A DNA stretch of 64,000 nt from Pseudotabrizicola sp051200875 (GCF_051200875.1 NZ_CP195191.1:744001-808000), one strand, 5' to 3'. Numbered from the stretch's first letter, positions 25,143-34,992 are shown. Numbers and translations are program-made. Notes: generated by a model not told the origin, from the letters alone.

Positions 25143-25317
25143 TCAGTTTCCCAACGGCTTATCGGTTTATGGTGACGCGACGGACCAAAGAGCTGGGCCA
25201 TCTCATCGCTGATCTATCGCTTCGGATGATGCGCCGCAATTGACCCACAAGGATTGCTTGGCCCTGTTGCGTTGTGGCAAGACTCGGTCAGCAACGCTTT
25301 GCAAGTTCCAGAACCAC

Positions 25318-25920
25318 ATGTCCCATACACTAACGCAGAGAATCCTAGCGTGTCGTCTGTGCGAAAATTCATTCCATGCAACCCGTTCCGGTCACACGCC
25401 CAGACCTGTGGCTTGGTTTCACCGGGACGCTCGGCTGTTGATTGCAGGACAAGCGCCCGGCGCGCGCGTTCATGCCTCTGGAAAGCCATTCACCGATCCT
25501 TCAGGGGACAGGTTAAGGGATTGGCTGGGATTGGATGAGAACGCATTTTACGAAAAATGCAAAATAGCAATCGTGCCGATGGCATTCTGCTTTCCGGGCT
25601 ATGATGCAAAAGGCGCAGACCTGCCGCCCCCGCGCATCTGCGCCCAAACATGGCGCGCCGAGGTCATGGGTGAACTTTCCAACATCGCTTTGGTCTTAGC
25701 CGTCGGCAGCGCGGCTATTCGCTGGCATTTGGGGCAGAGCAATGTGACCGTCACAGTGCGCGGATGGCGTGATTGGTACGAAAAAACTGGTGTCTTTCCC
25801 TTGCCTCATCCGTCATGGCGAAATACGGCATGGCTCAAACGGAACCCTTGGTTTGCCGAAGAGCTTTTGCCCGATCTCCGTCGCGCAGTCGCTTCGGTTC
25901 TGGAGATGCCCGATGTCTGA
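25318..25920 (+). CDS. Uracil-DNA glycosylase family protein
   Basis: The 200-residue protein resembles family 4/5-like uracil-DNA glycosylases: CRLCE near the start (possible iron-sulfur ligands), LLIAGQAPGARVHASGKPF (motif A, GQAPG instead of GEAPG), SGDRLRDWLGL, PPPRICAQTW (third Cys) and PLPHPSWRNTAW (motif B His). It would remove uracil or related bases from DNA, but substrate range is not certain. It overlaps the following sseB-type gene by 8 bases. No Shine-Dalgarno sequence is seen at the chosen ATG, which is the first one giving the family N-terminus. Confidence 0.82.
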   Translation: MSHTLTQRILACRLCENSFHATRSGHTPRPVAWFHRDARLLIAGQAPGARVHASGKPFTDPSGDRLRDWLGLDENAFYEKCKIAIVPMAFCFPGYDAKGADLPPPRICAQTWRAEVMGELSNIALVLAVGSAAIRWHLGQSNVTVTVRGWRDWYEKTGVFPLPHPSWRNTAWLKRNPWFAEELLPDLRRAVASVLEMPDV

Positions 25921-26713
25921 TGATGTTGTCACTTTGCTTGATGCTGCCCATGCTGCGGTTTCGGCGGATCCTGAAAACGAAGCCGCGCGTCTTAGGTTCT
26001 ATGAACGGCTTGCCGATGGCGAACTGTTCCTGCTTTTGGAAAAAGATGCCGAAGGAGAAACGCTGGAACCCCGCCTCTTTGATCTGGACGAAGGGACTTT
26101 TGTACTCGTCTTCGACAGAGAGGAGCGATTGGCCGAGTTTGCAGGTGGGATTGCCCCCTATGCTGCTCTGCAGGGTCGTGTGATTGCCGGTCTTTTGAAG
26201 GGACAGGACATTGGTTTGGGCGTCAACCTTGGTGTCGCTCCTTCCGAAATGCTACTGCCAGCAGAAGCGATGGATTGGCTGGCACAGACACTTGAAGCTG
26301 GACCTCAAGACGCGAAAGGCATGCCGAAGCGGTTTCACGCGCCAGCCGGCCTCCCAGAGGCACTTATCTCTGGTTTGGACGCTAAACTTGCGCGCGCGAT
26401 GGGCTTGGCGAGCGCAGCCCTGCTCTCAGCCGTAACCTACGACGACGGCCGCCGCGGGCATCTACTGGCTTTCCTTGATGCTGCCGAAGGGGCCGAATCC
26501 GCCTTGGCCCGTGCCGCAAGCGAGGCCTTGGTGTTTTCTGGAATCGAGGCCGGTGAAATTGACGTCACCTTCTTGAAAAGCGTCGATCCGGCAGCGGTTT
26601 CGATGGCCCGCGTGGCGCTCAGGTTTGATCTCCCAAGCCCGATCCAGCCGGATGAGACCGTCAAGCCCAGTGCCCCGGGGATGGATCCTTCCCGTCCGCC
26701 AAAACTGGTCTGA
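25913..26713 (+). CDS. SseB-domain protein
   Basis: A 266-residue soluble acidic protein with an SseB N-terminal domain (about residues 1-125; LRFYERLADGELFLLLEKD, EGTFVLVFDREERLAEFAGG, YAALQGRVIAGLL, GLGVNLG). The C-terminal half (about 140-250) resembles the SseB C-terminal domain (LLAFLDAAEGAESALARAASEAL). The E. coli namesake was linked to serine-sensitivity; no biochemical function is established. The start overlaps the glycosylase stop by 8 bases, suggesting coupling, but a functional link between the two is not obvious. Confidence 0.8.
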   Translation: MSDDVVTLLDAAHAAVSADPENEAARLRFYERLADGELFLLLEKDAEGETLEPRLFDLDEGTFVLVFDREERLAEFAGGIAPYAALQGRVIAGLLKGQDIGLGVNLGVAPSEMLLPAEAMDWLAQTLEAGPQDAKGMPKRFHAPAGLPEALISGLDAKLARAMGLASAALLSAVTYDDGRRGHLLAFLDAAEGAESALARAASEALVFSGIEAGEIDVTFLKSVDPAAVSMARVALRFDLPSPIQPDETVKPSAPGMDPSRPPKLV

Positions 26714-26805
26714 TCCATTCTCCTTGCACCTCAGCCCCACCATTTCGATAGGCCACCGCGGCTAGGATGCTTGACCTTCCTCATCGGCCCGAATAGCTCA
26801 CTGCC

Positions 26806-28635
26806 ATGGCACGCGCTCCTCTTCTCCAGCTTTCGAACATATCGCTGACCTTCGGCGGCAATCCGGTTTTTGACGGGCTTTCAATGGTTGTCCAACAGGG
26901 CGACCGTGTCGCCCTTGTCGGGCGCAACGGGTCAGGCAAATCAACGCTGATGAAGGTGATGGCGGGGCTGGTTGAGGCCGATCATGGAGCCCGTGTCGTT
27001 CCTCCGGGCACGTCAGTCGGCTATATGGAACAAGACCCTGACTTGTCGGGCTTTGCGACACTGGGCGATTTCGCTGCCAGCGGTCTGCCGGAAGGCGAGG
27101 CATACCGCGTCGCGGTTGTCGCCGAAGGTTTGAAATTCGACCCGTCCACACCTGTCTCCACAGCTTCGGGCGGCGAGCGGCGACGCGCTGCCTTGGCAAA
27201 GCTCTTGGCCGAAGCGCCGGATCTGATGCTTCTGGACGAACCGACGAACCATTTGGACATTCAGGCCATCGAATGGCTTGAACGCGAGCTGAGCGAAACA
27301 CGCGCCGCCTTCGTGCTGATCAGCCACGACCGCGCTTTCCTGCGCGCCTTGACCAAAGCGACGTTGTGGATCGACCGTGGAGAGGTCCGCCGTCGAGAAG
27401 CTGGTTTCGAAGGCTTTGAAGAGTGGCGCGAACAGGTTTGGGCCGAAGAAGATGAGGCCCGCCACAAGCTTGATCGCAAGATAAAGGCCGAGGCGAAATG
27501 GGCCGTCGAAGGGATTTCAGCGCGACGTAAGCGGAACATGGGCAGGGTGCGGGCGCTTCATGCCCTTCGCGCTGAACGGGCGTCACAAATTCGCCGCCAA
27601 GGCACTGCTGCGCTGGAATTGGAAAGCAACACGGTCAGCGGTAAAAAGGTGATCGAGGCGACAGCAATTTCGAAAAGTTTTGGTGAAAAATCTATTCTCA
27701 AGAACTTTTCCCTTCGCGTCCTTCGTGGTGACCGCATTGCTTTCGTTGGCCCCAATGGCGTTGGCAAAACGACCCTGCTGAAAATGCTTTTGGGCGATGT
27801 GCAACCGGATGAAGGCAGCGTAGTTACCGGAACCAATCTGGAAATTGCTGTTTTCGATCAGACCCGGGCACAACTCGACCCTGAGGCTAGCCTTTGGGAA
27901 AATCTGACAGGCGATCCGCTGATGCGGGTGTCTGGCGCGTCGGATCAGGTCATGGTGCGCGGAACGCCAAAACATGTGGTTGCCTATCTGAAAGACTTTC
28001 TGTTCGATGAGCGGCAGGCCCGCGCGCCTGTGAAATCGCTGTCGGGCGGCGAAAAGGCACGCCTGCTTCTCGCCAAGCTGATGGCAAAGCCATCGAACCT
28101 GTTGGTTCTGGACGAACCGACCAACGATCTGGATGTCGAAACGCTCGATCTTTTGCAGGATATCTTGGGCGAATTCGATGGCACGGTTCTATTGGTCAGC
28201 CACGATCGCGATTTCATCGATCGGTTGGCCACGGCCACTGTAGCAATGGAAGGGGACGGTAAGGCAACCGTCTATCCCGGAGGCTGGTCGGACTATGCCA
28301 GCCAACGCCCCGAACCTGCAGTTGTGGCAGCAAAGCCGCAAGGCCGTTCCGAGCCTGAGAAAACTAGGGGAAAGCCCGATGAGCCGTCCATTGTTTCGAA
28401 GCCTTCGGAACGTAAAGGGCTGAGCTTTACCGAAAAGAAACGACTGGATAATCTGCCGGCAATCATGGAACGCCTTGAGGCAGAGATTGCCAAGTTGACC
28501 GAATTTCTCTCGGACCCTGATCTGTTCTCCAAAGAACCGATCAAGTTCCGTAAAGCGACCGAAGCACTGACCGAACGCCAAGAGGCATTGGCCAAGGCCG
28601 AAGAAGACTGGCTGGACCTCGCCGACCGAGCCTGA
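26806..28635 (+). CDS. ABC-F ATPase (Uup type)
   Basis: The 609-residue cytosolic protein has two ABC domains and no membrane segments. Walker A motifs are GRNGSGKST (about residue 39) and GPNGVGKTT (about 314). Signatures are ASGGERRRAALAKLL and LSGGEKARLLLAKLM, and Walker B motifs are LMLLDEPTNHLD and LLVLDEPTNDLD, with the ABC-F linker between. The C-terminal coiled coil (about 535-605) marks it as Uup-like. ABC-F proteins act on the ribosome or DNA-associated processes rather than transport. Confidence 0.92.
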   Translation: MARAPLLQLSNISLTFGGNPVFDGLSMVVQQGDRVALVGRNGSGKSTLMKVMAGLVEADHGARVVPPGTSVGYMEQDPDLSGFATLGDFAASGLPEGEAYRVAVVAEGLKFDPSTPVSTASGGERRRAALAKLLAEAPDLMLLDEPTNHLDIQAIEWLERELSETRAAFVLISHDRAFLRALTKATLWIDRGEVRRREAGFEGFEEWREQVWAEEDEARHKLDRKIKAEAKWAVEGISARRKRNMGRVRALHALRAERASQIRRQGTAALELESNTVSGKKVIEATAISKSFGEKSILKNFSLRVLRGDRIAFVGPNGVGKTTLLKMLLGDVQPDEGSVVTGTNLEIAVFDQTRAQLDPEASLWENLTGDPLMRVSGASDQVMVRGTPKHVVAYLKDFLFDERQARAPVKSLSGGEKARLLLAKLMAKPSNLLVLDEPTNDLDVETLDLLQDILGEFDGTVLLVSHDRDFIDRLATATVAMEGDGKATVYPGGWSDYASQRPEPAVVAAKPQGRSEPEKTRGKPDEPSIVSKPSERKGLSFTEKKRLDNLPAIMERLEAEIAKLTEFLSDPDLFSKEPIKFRKATEALTERQEALAKAEEDWLDLADRA

Positions 28636-28650
28636 TTTCGACGTTTAGGT

Positions 28651-29496
28651 CTACCACTTGCCGCTGGCGCCCCCGCCCGACGACGACCCGCCCCCGAAGC
28701 CAGAGGATGACCTGTCGCGATCCCGTGTCGGCGAAATTCGATAGGTCTCCGTCTTGTCAAGGCCACAAGAGGGGCAGTGCGTTCGTAACATGCCACGACC
28801 TGCCGAGTCCATTCCCGGCGCTTCAAGCACTTCCCTTGACCGCACCATTCCCCGCCGACCACAGTTTGGGCAGGACTTCAGCCCGGCAAGAAGATCCCCC
28901 AACCGTTCTTTCATGGCCAAGCCGGAAACCGCCCCGAAGAACAGGAGAATCATCCCGATCAGCCCCCAATCCTCGGTCTCGAGCGTTTCCTCTGGAACCG
29001 GTTGACCTGCCACAAACGGGTGCGCGATCAGTTCATATACTGCCGAAACGCCAGCCTCTATGCCCTCTGCATAGCGATCTTCCCGAAATTCGGGCAGCAT
29101 ATAGCGGTCAATCACCCGCTGTGCCGCATTGTCCCAAATGACCGGGTAGGCCGAACCCAAGGCAATTCTCATTTCCCGATCTGTCCGCGCAACAAGAACT
29201 AGTATTCCATCATTGCGCGAACTGTCACCGACACCCCATTGATTAAAAAGTCGTTTCGCATAATCTGCGATCGGCTCTCCGACCCCGCCATAATCCGCAG
29301 TCCGTTCCATCGTGACGACGACGACATGAACCCCCGTCTCGTCGCGCTGTGCCTGAATCGCCTGAGAGATGCGCTGCTCAACCTCCGGCGGCAGAAGGTC
29401 TGCAAAGTCGTTGACCCGGTCCGAGATCGGATCAGGCAAACCCTGAGCCCATGCTGCAAACGGGAGGAAAACCGCAAAAAGAAAGACGCGAAGCAT
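28651..29496 (-). CDS. TPM-domain membrane protein with zinc-ribbon-like end
   Basis: A 281-residue protein: leader LRVFLFAVFLPFAAWAQ (1-18), TPM domain (about 20-150; VNDFADLLPPEVEQRISQAI, VVVVTMERT, LFNQWGVGDSSRNDGILVLVA), a membrane helix (about 180-196, GLIGMILLFFGAVSGLA), then two CxxC pairs (CPNCGRRG, CPSCGLDK) and a Gly/Ser tail ending GGASGKW. The N-terminal domain is periplasmic, the Cys part cytoplasmic. TPM proteins include plant Psb32/TLP18.3, an acid phosphatase linked to photosystem repair; bacterial roles are unclear. It starts only 2 bases after the decarboxylase stop, so they form an operon. Confidence 0.87.
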   Translation of the reverse strand: MLRVFLFAVFLPFAAWAQGLPDPISDRVNDFADLLPPEVEQRISQAIQAQRDETGVHVVVVTMERTADYGGVGEPIADYAKRLFNQWGVGDSSRNDGILVLVARTDREMRIALGSAYPVIWDNAAQRVIDRYMLPEFREDRYAEGIEAGVSAVYELIAHPFVAGQPVPEETLETEDWGLIGMILLFFGAVSGLAMKERLGDLLAGLKSCPNCGRRGMVRSREVLEAPGMDSAGRGMLRTHCPSCGLDKTETYRISPTRDRDRSSSGFGGGSSSGGGASGKW

Positions 29497-29498
29497 AA

Positions 29499-30878
29499 TC
29501 ACCCCATCAGTTCCGCAATGACCTTTGGTGCCAGCATGACATCTTCTTGCGTGCAATCAAACTGACCAACTTGCATCCGGATCACATAACGGCCGCCATG
29601 CATTGTTTGCGTCAAATAAATCCGCCCGTCATCATTGATCCGTGCCAGCAATGCCTCTGTCCGGGCGTTGGTGTCGCATGCAAAGGTGAAGAGCGAAAGC
29701 GAGGGTTTTGTTATGATTGAGATTCCCGGAATCTTGGAAATGGCTTCGCAGGCCTCATTGGCCCAGTTAACGTGATTTCTTATCCTGTTTCTCAATCCGT
29801 CCAGCCCATAGGCCCGAAGTGTGAACCACAATTTCAACGCCCGAAAGCGCCGACCCAACGGCACGGTCCATTCGTTGAAATTGACGATCTCTTCTTTTCC
29901 TGCGGTTTCCAGGTAACTGGGACGCAGACCCAGCGTTTTGACCTGCGGAGTTGGATCACGCAGGAATTGGACGGCGCAATCGAATTGTGCACCCAACCAT
30001 TTATGAGGGTTGAAAACAATGCTGTCCGCTGCCTCAACACCGTCCCATAACCCTCTGAATTCCGGGCATATCATCGCACTACCGGCCCAAGCCGCGTCGA
30101 CATGCGTGGTCAGGTCGGCAGTTTTGGCCACGGCGACGCAATCTTTGATCTTATCAAAGGCCCCAACGCTGGTGCCCCCGGCACAAAGAATAACCCCAAT
30201 TGGCAGAAAACCCGCCGCCCGATCAGCAGCGATGGCCCCAGCCAAGGCCCCCGGTTTCATCGAAAGACTGGAATCTGTCGGTATCTTGACCAGATTTTCC
30301 TGCCCGATACCGGCGATGCGGGCGGCCTTGTCCACACTCGAATGCGTTTGTGCGCTTGCATAAAGACGCAAACGCGGGGCGCCCGAGAGGCCGTTGGTCA
30401 GCCCATGCCAGTTCAACGCGGCTTCGCGCATGGTCAGAACCGCCGAAAGCGTGGCCGTGGTCGCGCTGTCATGGATCGTGCCCGTGAACCCTTCGGTCAA
30501 ACCAAGTGCCTGGCGAAGCCAATCGACCATGACCTGCTCGACTTCCGTCGCGGCGGGCGAGGTCTGCCAGATCATGCCCTGTGCGGCGATGGCATTGGCT
30601 AGTTGTTCTGCCAACATACTGGCAGGAGAGGCATTGGCAGGAAAATAGGCAAAGAACCGCGGGTGCTGCCAATGCGTGATGCCCGGCAATATTTCCTCGA
30701 AATCTGCAAAAATCTGGTCCATGGCCTCAGGCGCTTCTGGAGGGACTGGCGGAAGCTGTCTGGCAATCTTTCCGGGCTCCAGAGGCGCGCGCACGGGACG
30801 TTCACGCAGATGCGCGTGATAGTCATGGGCCCAGTCGGCCGCGCGTTTCGACCATTCGCGCAGATCATCGTGGTCCAT
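29499..30878 (-). CDS. PLP-dependent group II amino-acid decarboxylase
   Basis: The 459-residue enzyme is of the aromatic-L-amino-acid decarboxylase (DDC/TDC) class: HPRFFAYFPANASPASMLAEQ, QTSPAATEVEQVMVDWL, SAQTHSSVDKAARIAG (cofactor-stacking His179), VDAAWAGSAMICPEFR (Asp261) and the PLP lysine Lys293 in FNPHKWLG. Substrate cannot be told from sequence (tyrosine, tryptophan, phenylalanine or similar). The strong CGGAGGG before the ATG at 30878 fixes the start; an upstream ATG at 30914 is rejected. Confidence 0.88.
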   Translation of the reverse strand: MDHDDLREWSKRAADWAHDYHAHLRERPVRAPLEPGKIARQLPPVPPEAPEAMDQIFADFEEILPGITHWQHPRFFAYFPANASPASMLAEQLANAIAAQGMIWQTSPAATEVEQVMVDWLRQALGLTEGFTGTIHDSATTATLSAVLTMREAALNWHGLTNGLSGAPRLRLYASAQTHSSVDKAARIAGIGQENLVKIPTDSSLSMKPGALAGAIAADRAAGFLPIGVILCAGGTSVGAFDKIKDCVAVAKTADLTTHVDAAWAGSAMICPEFRGLWDGVEAADSIVFNPHKWLGAQFDCAVQFLRDPTPQVKTLGLRPSYLETAGKEEIVNFNEWTVPLGRRFRALKLWFTLRAYGLDGLRNRIRNHVNWANEACEAISKIPGISIITKPSLSLFTFACDTNARTEALLARINDDGRIYLTQTMHGGRYVIRMQVGQFDCTQEDVMLAPKVIAELMG

Positions 30879-31146
30879 TGGTCCCTCCGGCAGAATTCGG
30901 CCCAAAGGTTGCATGCTGTCATCGGGTCTGCAAGTTCACCATGCCATTGCGCCAAGGCACACGTCATTTCGCTTGGCAGCGCAGGGACCTTGCGCTATGC
31001 CAACGGCATGACACCGCAAATGATCATTCGCATCTGCTGCATTACCCGCTGACCATTGGTCGCGCGGGCGGTTGTCAACATTCCACAGCTTACAGGAAGT
31101 TGGCCAAGACCCGCGCAGGGGGCGCAGGCTGCAAGGGAATGGAAAA

Positions 31147-32544
31147 ATGACAACGATCCGCCTGACCAATTCGAAGACCCGCAGGAAAGAAGACTTCCTG
31201 CCGATCGACCCGTCACAGGTGCGGATGTATGTCTGCGGACCCACGGTTTATGATCGCGCCCATCTGGGCAATGCGCGGCCCGTAGTGGTGTTCGACACGC
31301 TTTATCGGTTGCTGCGCCACGTCTATGGACCGGACCATGTCACCTATGTTCGCAACTTCACCGACGTGGACGACAAGATCAACGCCGAGGCACAGCGCCG
31401 CAAATCACTTGGCCGTCCTGAAAGCCTTGAAGAGTTGATCCGCGAACGGACTGAAGAAACGATCGCCTGGTACCACGCCGATATGGACGCGCTTGGAGCG
31501 ATGCGGCCCGACCATGAGCCCCGGGCGACAGAATTTATTGGCGCCATGATCACCATGATTGAAGAGCTGATCGCGAAGGGCCATGCTTATGCGGCAAACG
31601 GTCATGTGCTGTTCCGCGTGCGGTCATACAAAGACTATGGCGCATTGTCGGGTCGGTCCGTCGATGACATGATCGCCGGCGCAAGGGTCGAAGTTGCGCC
31701 CTTCAAGGAAGACCCGATGGACTTCGTTCTTTGGAAGCCGTCGGATGATGATTTGCCGGGCTGGGAAAGCCCTTGGGGCCGTGGTCGTCCAGGCTGGCAT
31801 ATCGAATGCTCGGCCATGAGCTATGAGTTGCTGGGCGAAAGCTTTGATATTCATGGTGGCGGACTTGATCTGCAATTCCCCCACCATGAAAACGAAATCG
31901 CCCAAAGCGCCTGCGCGCACGAACATGGCAGCTTCGCCCGCTATTGGCTTCATAATGAGATGTTGCAGGTCGAAGGAAAGAAGATGTCCAAATCCTTGGG
32001 CAATTTCTTTACCGTCCGCGATTTGCTTGACCAGGGATATCCGGGTGAGGTGATCCGCTTTGTCATACTGTCCACACATTACCGCAGCCCGATGGACTGG
32101 ACGGCGGAAAAGGCACGGCAGGCAGAGGCGACATTACGGAAATGGCGCAGGCAAACTGAAGGTGTTCTGCCCGCCGCGATGGCGATTGACCAGTTCACGG
32201 CAATTCTGGCCGACGATCTAAACACAGCCGGGGCAATCGCAGAATTGCACCAGCTTTCTCACGCGGATGACACTCCGAACCTGCTTGCCTGCGCGCAACT
32301 TCTGGGTCTACTCCAAAACGAGATGGGAGACTGGGCAAAGGCACCAGAACACGATCTCTCGGCACAGGCTGCTCATCTTGCAGATCTTCGCGTCGCCGCA
32401 ATGGCCACAAAGAATTTTGCAGCCGTAGATGCCATGAAGTCTGCGCTTCTTGCGGCCGGGGTTGAAGTTCGGATGTCGAAGGAAGGTGTCGAACTCGTTC
32501 CCGGTCCGGGTTTTGACGCGGCAAAACTGGAAGGGCTGATTTGA
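31147..32544 (+). CDS. cysS: Cysteinyl-tRNA synthetase
   Basis: A class I aminoacyl-tRNA synthetase of 465 residues. Features are YVCGPTVYDRAHLGNAR (Zn-ligand Cys and HIGH-like HLGN), RNFTDVDDKI, GWHIECSAMS (second Zn Cys), GGGLDLQFPHHENEIAQS and KKMSKSLGNF (KMSKS loop). The AAGGG site precedes the ATG at 31147. About 270 bases of non-coding DNA lie upstream, between it and the divergent decarboxylase gene. It is followed by two short palindromes and cimA. Confidence 0.96.
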   Translation: MTTIRLTNSKTRRKEDFLPIDPSQVRMYVCGPTVYDRAHLGNARPVVVFDTLYRLLRHVYGPDHVTYVRNFTDVDDKINAEAQRRKSLGRPESLEELIRERTEETIAWYHADMDALGAMRPDHEPRATEFIGAMITMIEELIAKGHAYAANGHVLFRVRSYKDYGALSGRSVDDMIAGARVEVAPFKEDPMDFVLWKPSDDDLPGWESPWGRGRPGWHIECSAMSYELLGESFDIHGGGLDLQFPHHENEIAQSACAHEHGSFARYWLHNEMLQVEGKKMSKSLGNFFTVRDLLDQGYPGEVIRFVILSTHYRSPMDWTAEKARQAEATLRKWRRQTEGVLPAAMAIDQFTAILADDLNTAGAIAELHQLSHADDTPNLLACAQLLGLLQNEMGDWAKAPEHDLSAQAAHLADLRVAAMATKNFAAVDAMKSALLAAGVEVRMSKEGVELVPGPGFDAAKLEGLI

Positions 32545-32574
32545 TGACCCGTCCCACACCCGCAGCACCCACAC

Positions 32575-32616
32575 AATTTTCTTCCAAGAAAATTGCAAAT
32601 TCCTTCCAAGGAATTT
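32575..32616. repeat. Two tandem short palindromes between cysS and cimA
   Basis: Two adjacent 20-base near-palindromes share a CTTCCAAG centre: the first at 32575-32594 has arms AATTTTCTT/AAGAAAATT, the second at 32597-32616 has arms AAATTCCTT/AAGGAATTT. Both arms match perfectly (9 bp) around a CC centre. As RNA they would form two hairpins, 26 bases before the cimA start; as DNA they could be binding sites for a dimeric regulator. A short TTTTC follows the second, so a weak terminator for cysS is a third possibility. Confidence 0.8.
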
Positions 32617-32641
32617 GTCGTTTTCAGAACGGACTGGCCCG

Positions 32642-34282
32642 ATGACCCGCGAACGTCTTTATCTTTTCGACACAACACTTCGCGACGGTCAGCAGACCCA
32701 AGGCGTTCAGTTTTCAGTCGCGGAAAAAATCCAGATCGCGCTTGCGTTGGACAATCTGGGCCTTGACTACATCGAGGGCGGTTGGCCCGGGGCGAACCCG
32801 ACAGACAGCGATTTCTTTTTGGCGCGTCCGCAAACCCAGGCGGCCTTTACAGCTTTTGGAATGACCAAGCGGGTCGGCCGGTCTGCAGCAAATGACGATG
32901 TGCTTGCGGCAGTGCTGGATGCCGGAACGCCTGCTGTTTGCCTTGTCGGCAAGACCCATGAATTCCATGTCACGACCGCTCTTGGCTGCACATTGGAAGA
33001 AAACCGCACGGCAATTGCAGAGTCTTTTGCCCATGTCGTCACAAAGGGCCGCGAAGCTTTGTTCGATGCAGAACATTTCTTTGACGGCTATCGCGCCAAT
33101 CCTGATTACGCCCTGTCTTGTCTCCGCGCGGCGCTGGATGCAGGGGCGAGATGGATCGTTCTGTGTGACACAAATGGCGGCACGCTCCCGGCGGAGGTTG
33201 GCAGGGTTGTGTCTGAGGTCATCAAGGCAGGCATTCCCGGCGACAGACTGGGCATTCATTGCCATGATGACACGGGCAATGCTGTGGCATGTTCACTTGC
33301 GGCTGTCGATGCCGGGGTGCGCCAGATTCAAGGCACGTTAAATGGCTTGGGCGAACGCTGTGGCAATGCCAACCTGACCACCCTTATCCCGACGCTGCTA
33401 CTGAAAGCCCCGTATAAGGACGAATATGATATCGGCGTTGACCATACGGCGCTGAAATCGCTGTTGCGCGTCAGCCGCAGCCTTGACGACATTCTGAACC
33501 GCGTGCCTCTGCGGTCTGCACCCTATGTCGGGGCCTCTGCCTTCGCCCATAAGGCCGGGCTGCATGCAAGTGCCATTTTGAAAGATCCTTCGACCTATGA
33601 ACACATCCCGCCGGAAACGGTTGGGAATGAACGTGTCATTCCGATGTCGAACCAAGCAGGTCAATCGAACCTGCGCGCACGCTTGGCACAGGCGGGAATG
33701 CAGGTTGACCCCAAAGACAGCCGTCTTGCCTTGATCCTGGATGAAATCAAGCGTCGGGAAGATCAGGGATATGCCTATGATGGCGCGCAAGCCAGTTTTG
33801 AGCTTTTGGCCCGCCGCGAACTTGGGCTTTGCCCAACCTTCTTCGAGGTGAAGCGCTACCGGGTAACCGTTGAGCGTCGGAAAAACAAATACGATCAGAT
33901 GGTCAGCCTGTCAGAGGCCGTGGTCGTCGTCAAAATCGACGGTGAAAAGATGATGTCCGTGTCCGACAGCATGGACAAAGATGGCGGTGACCGCGGCCCG
34001 GTGAATGCGCTGTACAAGGCACTCGCAAAAGACCTTGGCCCCTATCAGTCGATCATCGACGATATGCATCTGGTGGATTTCAAAGTGCGGATCACCCAAG
34101 GCGGAACCGAAGCCGTGACGCGCGTCATTATCGACAGCGAGGACGGGCAGGGGCGTCGCTGGTCCACTGTCGGGGTCAGCGCCAACATCGTGGATGCCAG
34201 CTTTGAGGCGCTTCTTGACGCGATCCAATGGAAACTGATCCGCGACTCTGGGGCGGCAGAGACGGGCAAAGCGTCAGGATGA
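32642..34282 (+). CDS. cimA: (R)-Citramalate synthase CimA
   Basis: The 546-residue enzyme condenses pyruvate and acetyl-CoA to citramalate, the threonine-independent route to 2-oxobutanoate and isoleucine. It has the LeuA/DRE-TIM signature LFDTTLRDGQQTQGVQFS, the metal-binding HCHDDTGNAVACSLAA and NGLGERCGNANLTTL, and a C-terminal allosteric LeuA-dimer domain (about residues 395-530). The length and the TQGV motif fit CimA better than LeuA. Two short palindromes precede it. The stop overlaps the methyltransferase start by 4 bases. Confidence 0.92.
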   Translation: MTRERLYLFDTTLRDGQQTQGVQFSVAEKIQIALALDNLGLDYIEGGWPGANPTDSDFFLARPQTQAAFTAFGMTKRVGRSAANDDVLAAVLDAGTPAVCLVGKTHEFHVTTALGCTLEENRTAIAESFAHVVTKGREALFDAEHFFDGYRANPDYALSCLRAALDAGARWIVLCDTNGGTLPAEVGRVVSEVIKAGIPGDRLGIHCHDDTGNAVACSLAAVDAGVRQIQGTLNGLGERCGNANLTTLIPTLLLKAPYKDEYDIGVDHTALKSLLRVSRSLDDILNRVPLRSAPYVGASAFAHKAGLHASAILKDPSTYEHIPPETVGNERVIPMSNQAGQSNLRARLAQAGMQVDPKDSRLALILDEIKRREDQGYAYDGAQASFELLARRELGLCPTFFEVKRYRVTVERRKNKYDQMVSLSEAVVVVKIDGEKMMSVSDSMDKDGGDRGPVNALYKALAKDLGPYQSIIDDMHLVDFKVRITQGGTEAVTRVIIDSEDGQGRRWSTVGVSANIVDASFEALLDAIQWKLIRDSGAAETGKASG

Positions 34283-34992
34283 CCTCGCTGTCGGCCCCAT
34301 TCTTTGATCTTCATCGCGATCTTCCCCGCGAAGCACCGGGTGATGAGACCAGCCTTCGCTGGGCACTTGAACTTGCGAAAACGCCCTCGCGCGCCCGGAT
34401 CCTTGACGCTGGCTGTGGCCCCGGCGCTGATCTGGCCTTGTTCGAAAAACTCCGCCCCGCTGCGGCGCTGGTGGGGCTTGATCTTCACGCCCCGTTCATC
34501 GAGCGGATCCGCCAGACGCTTCCACATGTCACGGCATCTGTCGGCGACATGCTGGAACCCGAGGGGAAGTTTGATCTGATCTGGTCGGCAGGGGCCGCAT
34601 ATGGTCCGGGCATCCTGACGGCGCTTTCTGCCTGGCGCGGCCACTTGGCCCCTAATGGCGCCATTGCGTTTTCAGACTGCCTCTGGCGCACCTCTCGTCC
34701 CTCAAGCGCCGCGCTTGCCTTTTGGCAAAAGGAATATCCTGATATCTGTCATCTCTCCGACCATCTGTCCCGTCTGGAACAGGCCGGTTGGCAGGTTCGC
34801 GGCGCAAGATGGCTGGGGAAATCGGCTTGGAGCGCCTATTACAAACCGCTACAGGCGCGGATTGATAGCCTTCGCCCTGCGGCCTCGACAGAACTGCTGG
34901 CTGTTCTGGACGATGCTCAGGCGGAAATTGATCTGTGGCGGGCGCATGGCGACGATTACGGCTACTATCTGACAGTGGTGACCCCGCTATGA
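34279..34992 (+). CDS. SAM-dependent methyltransferase (class I), substrate unknown
   Basis: The 237-residue protein has the Rossmann SAM-binding motif ILDAGCGPGADLALF (about residues 50-64), ALVGLDLHAPFIERI (motif II) and DLIWSAGAAYGPGIL (motif IV), followed by a small-molecule-type C-terminal half. It overlaps cimA by 4 bases at its start and the squalene/phytoene-synthase-like gene by 4 bases at its end, so it is made as part of a coupled trio. Nothing points to its substrate. Confidence 0.83.
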   Translation: MTSLSAPFFDLHRDLPREAPGDETSLRWALELAKTPSRARILDAGCGPGADLALFEKLRPAAALVGLDLHAPFIERIRQTLPHVTASVGDMLEPEGKFDLIWSAGAAYGPGILTALSAWRGHLAPNGAIAFSDCLWRTSRPSSAALAFWQKEYPDICHLSDHLSRLEQAGWQVRGARWLGKSAWSAYYKPLQARIDSLRPAASTELLAVLDDAQAEIDLWRAHGDDYGYYLTVVTPL

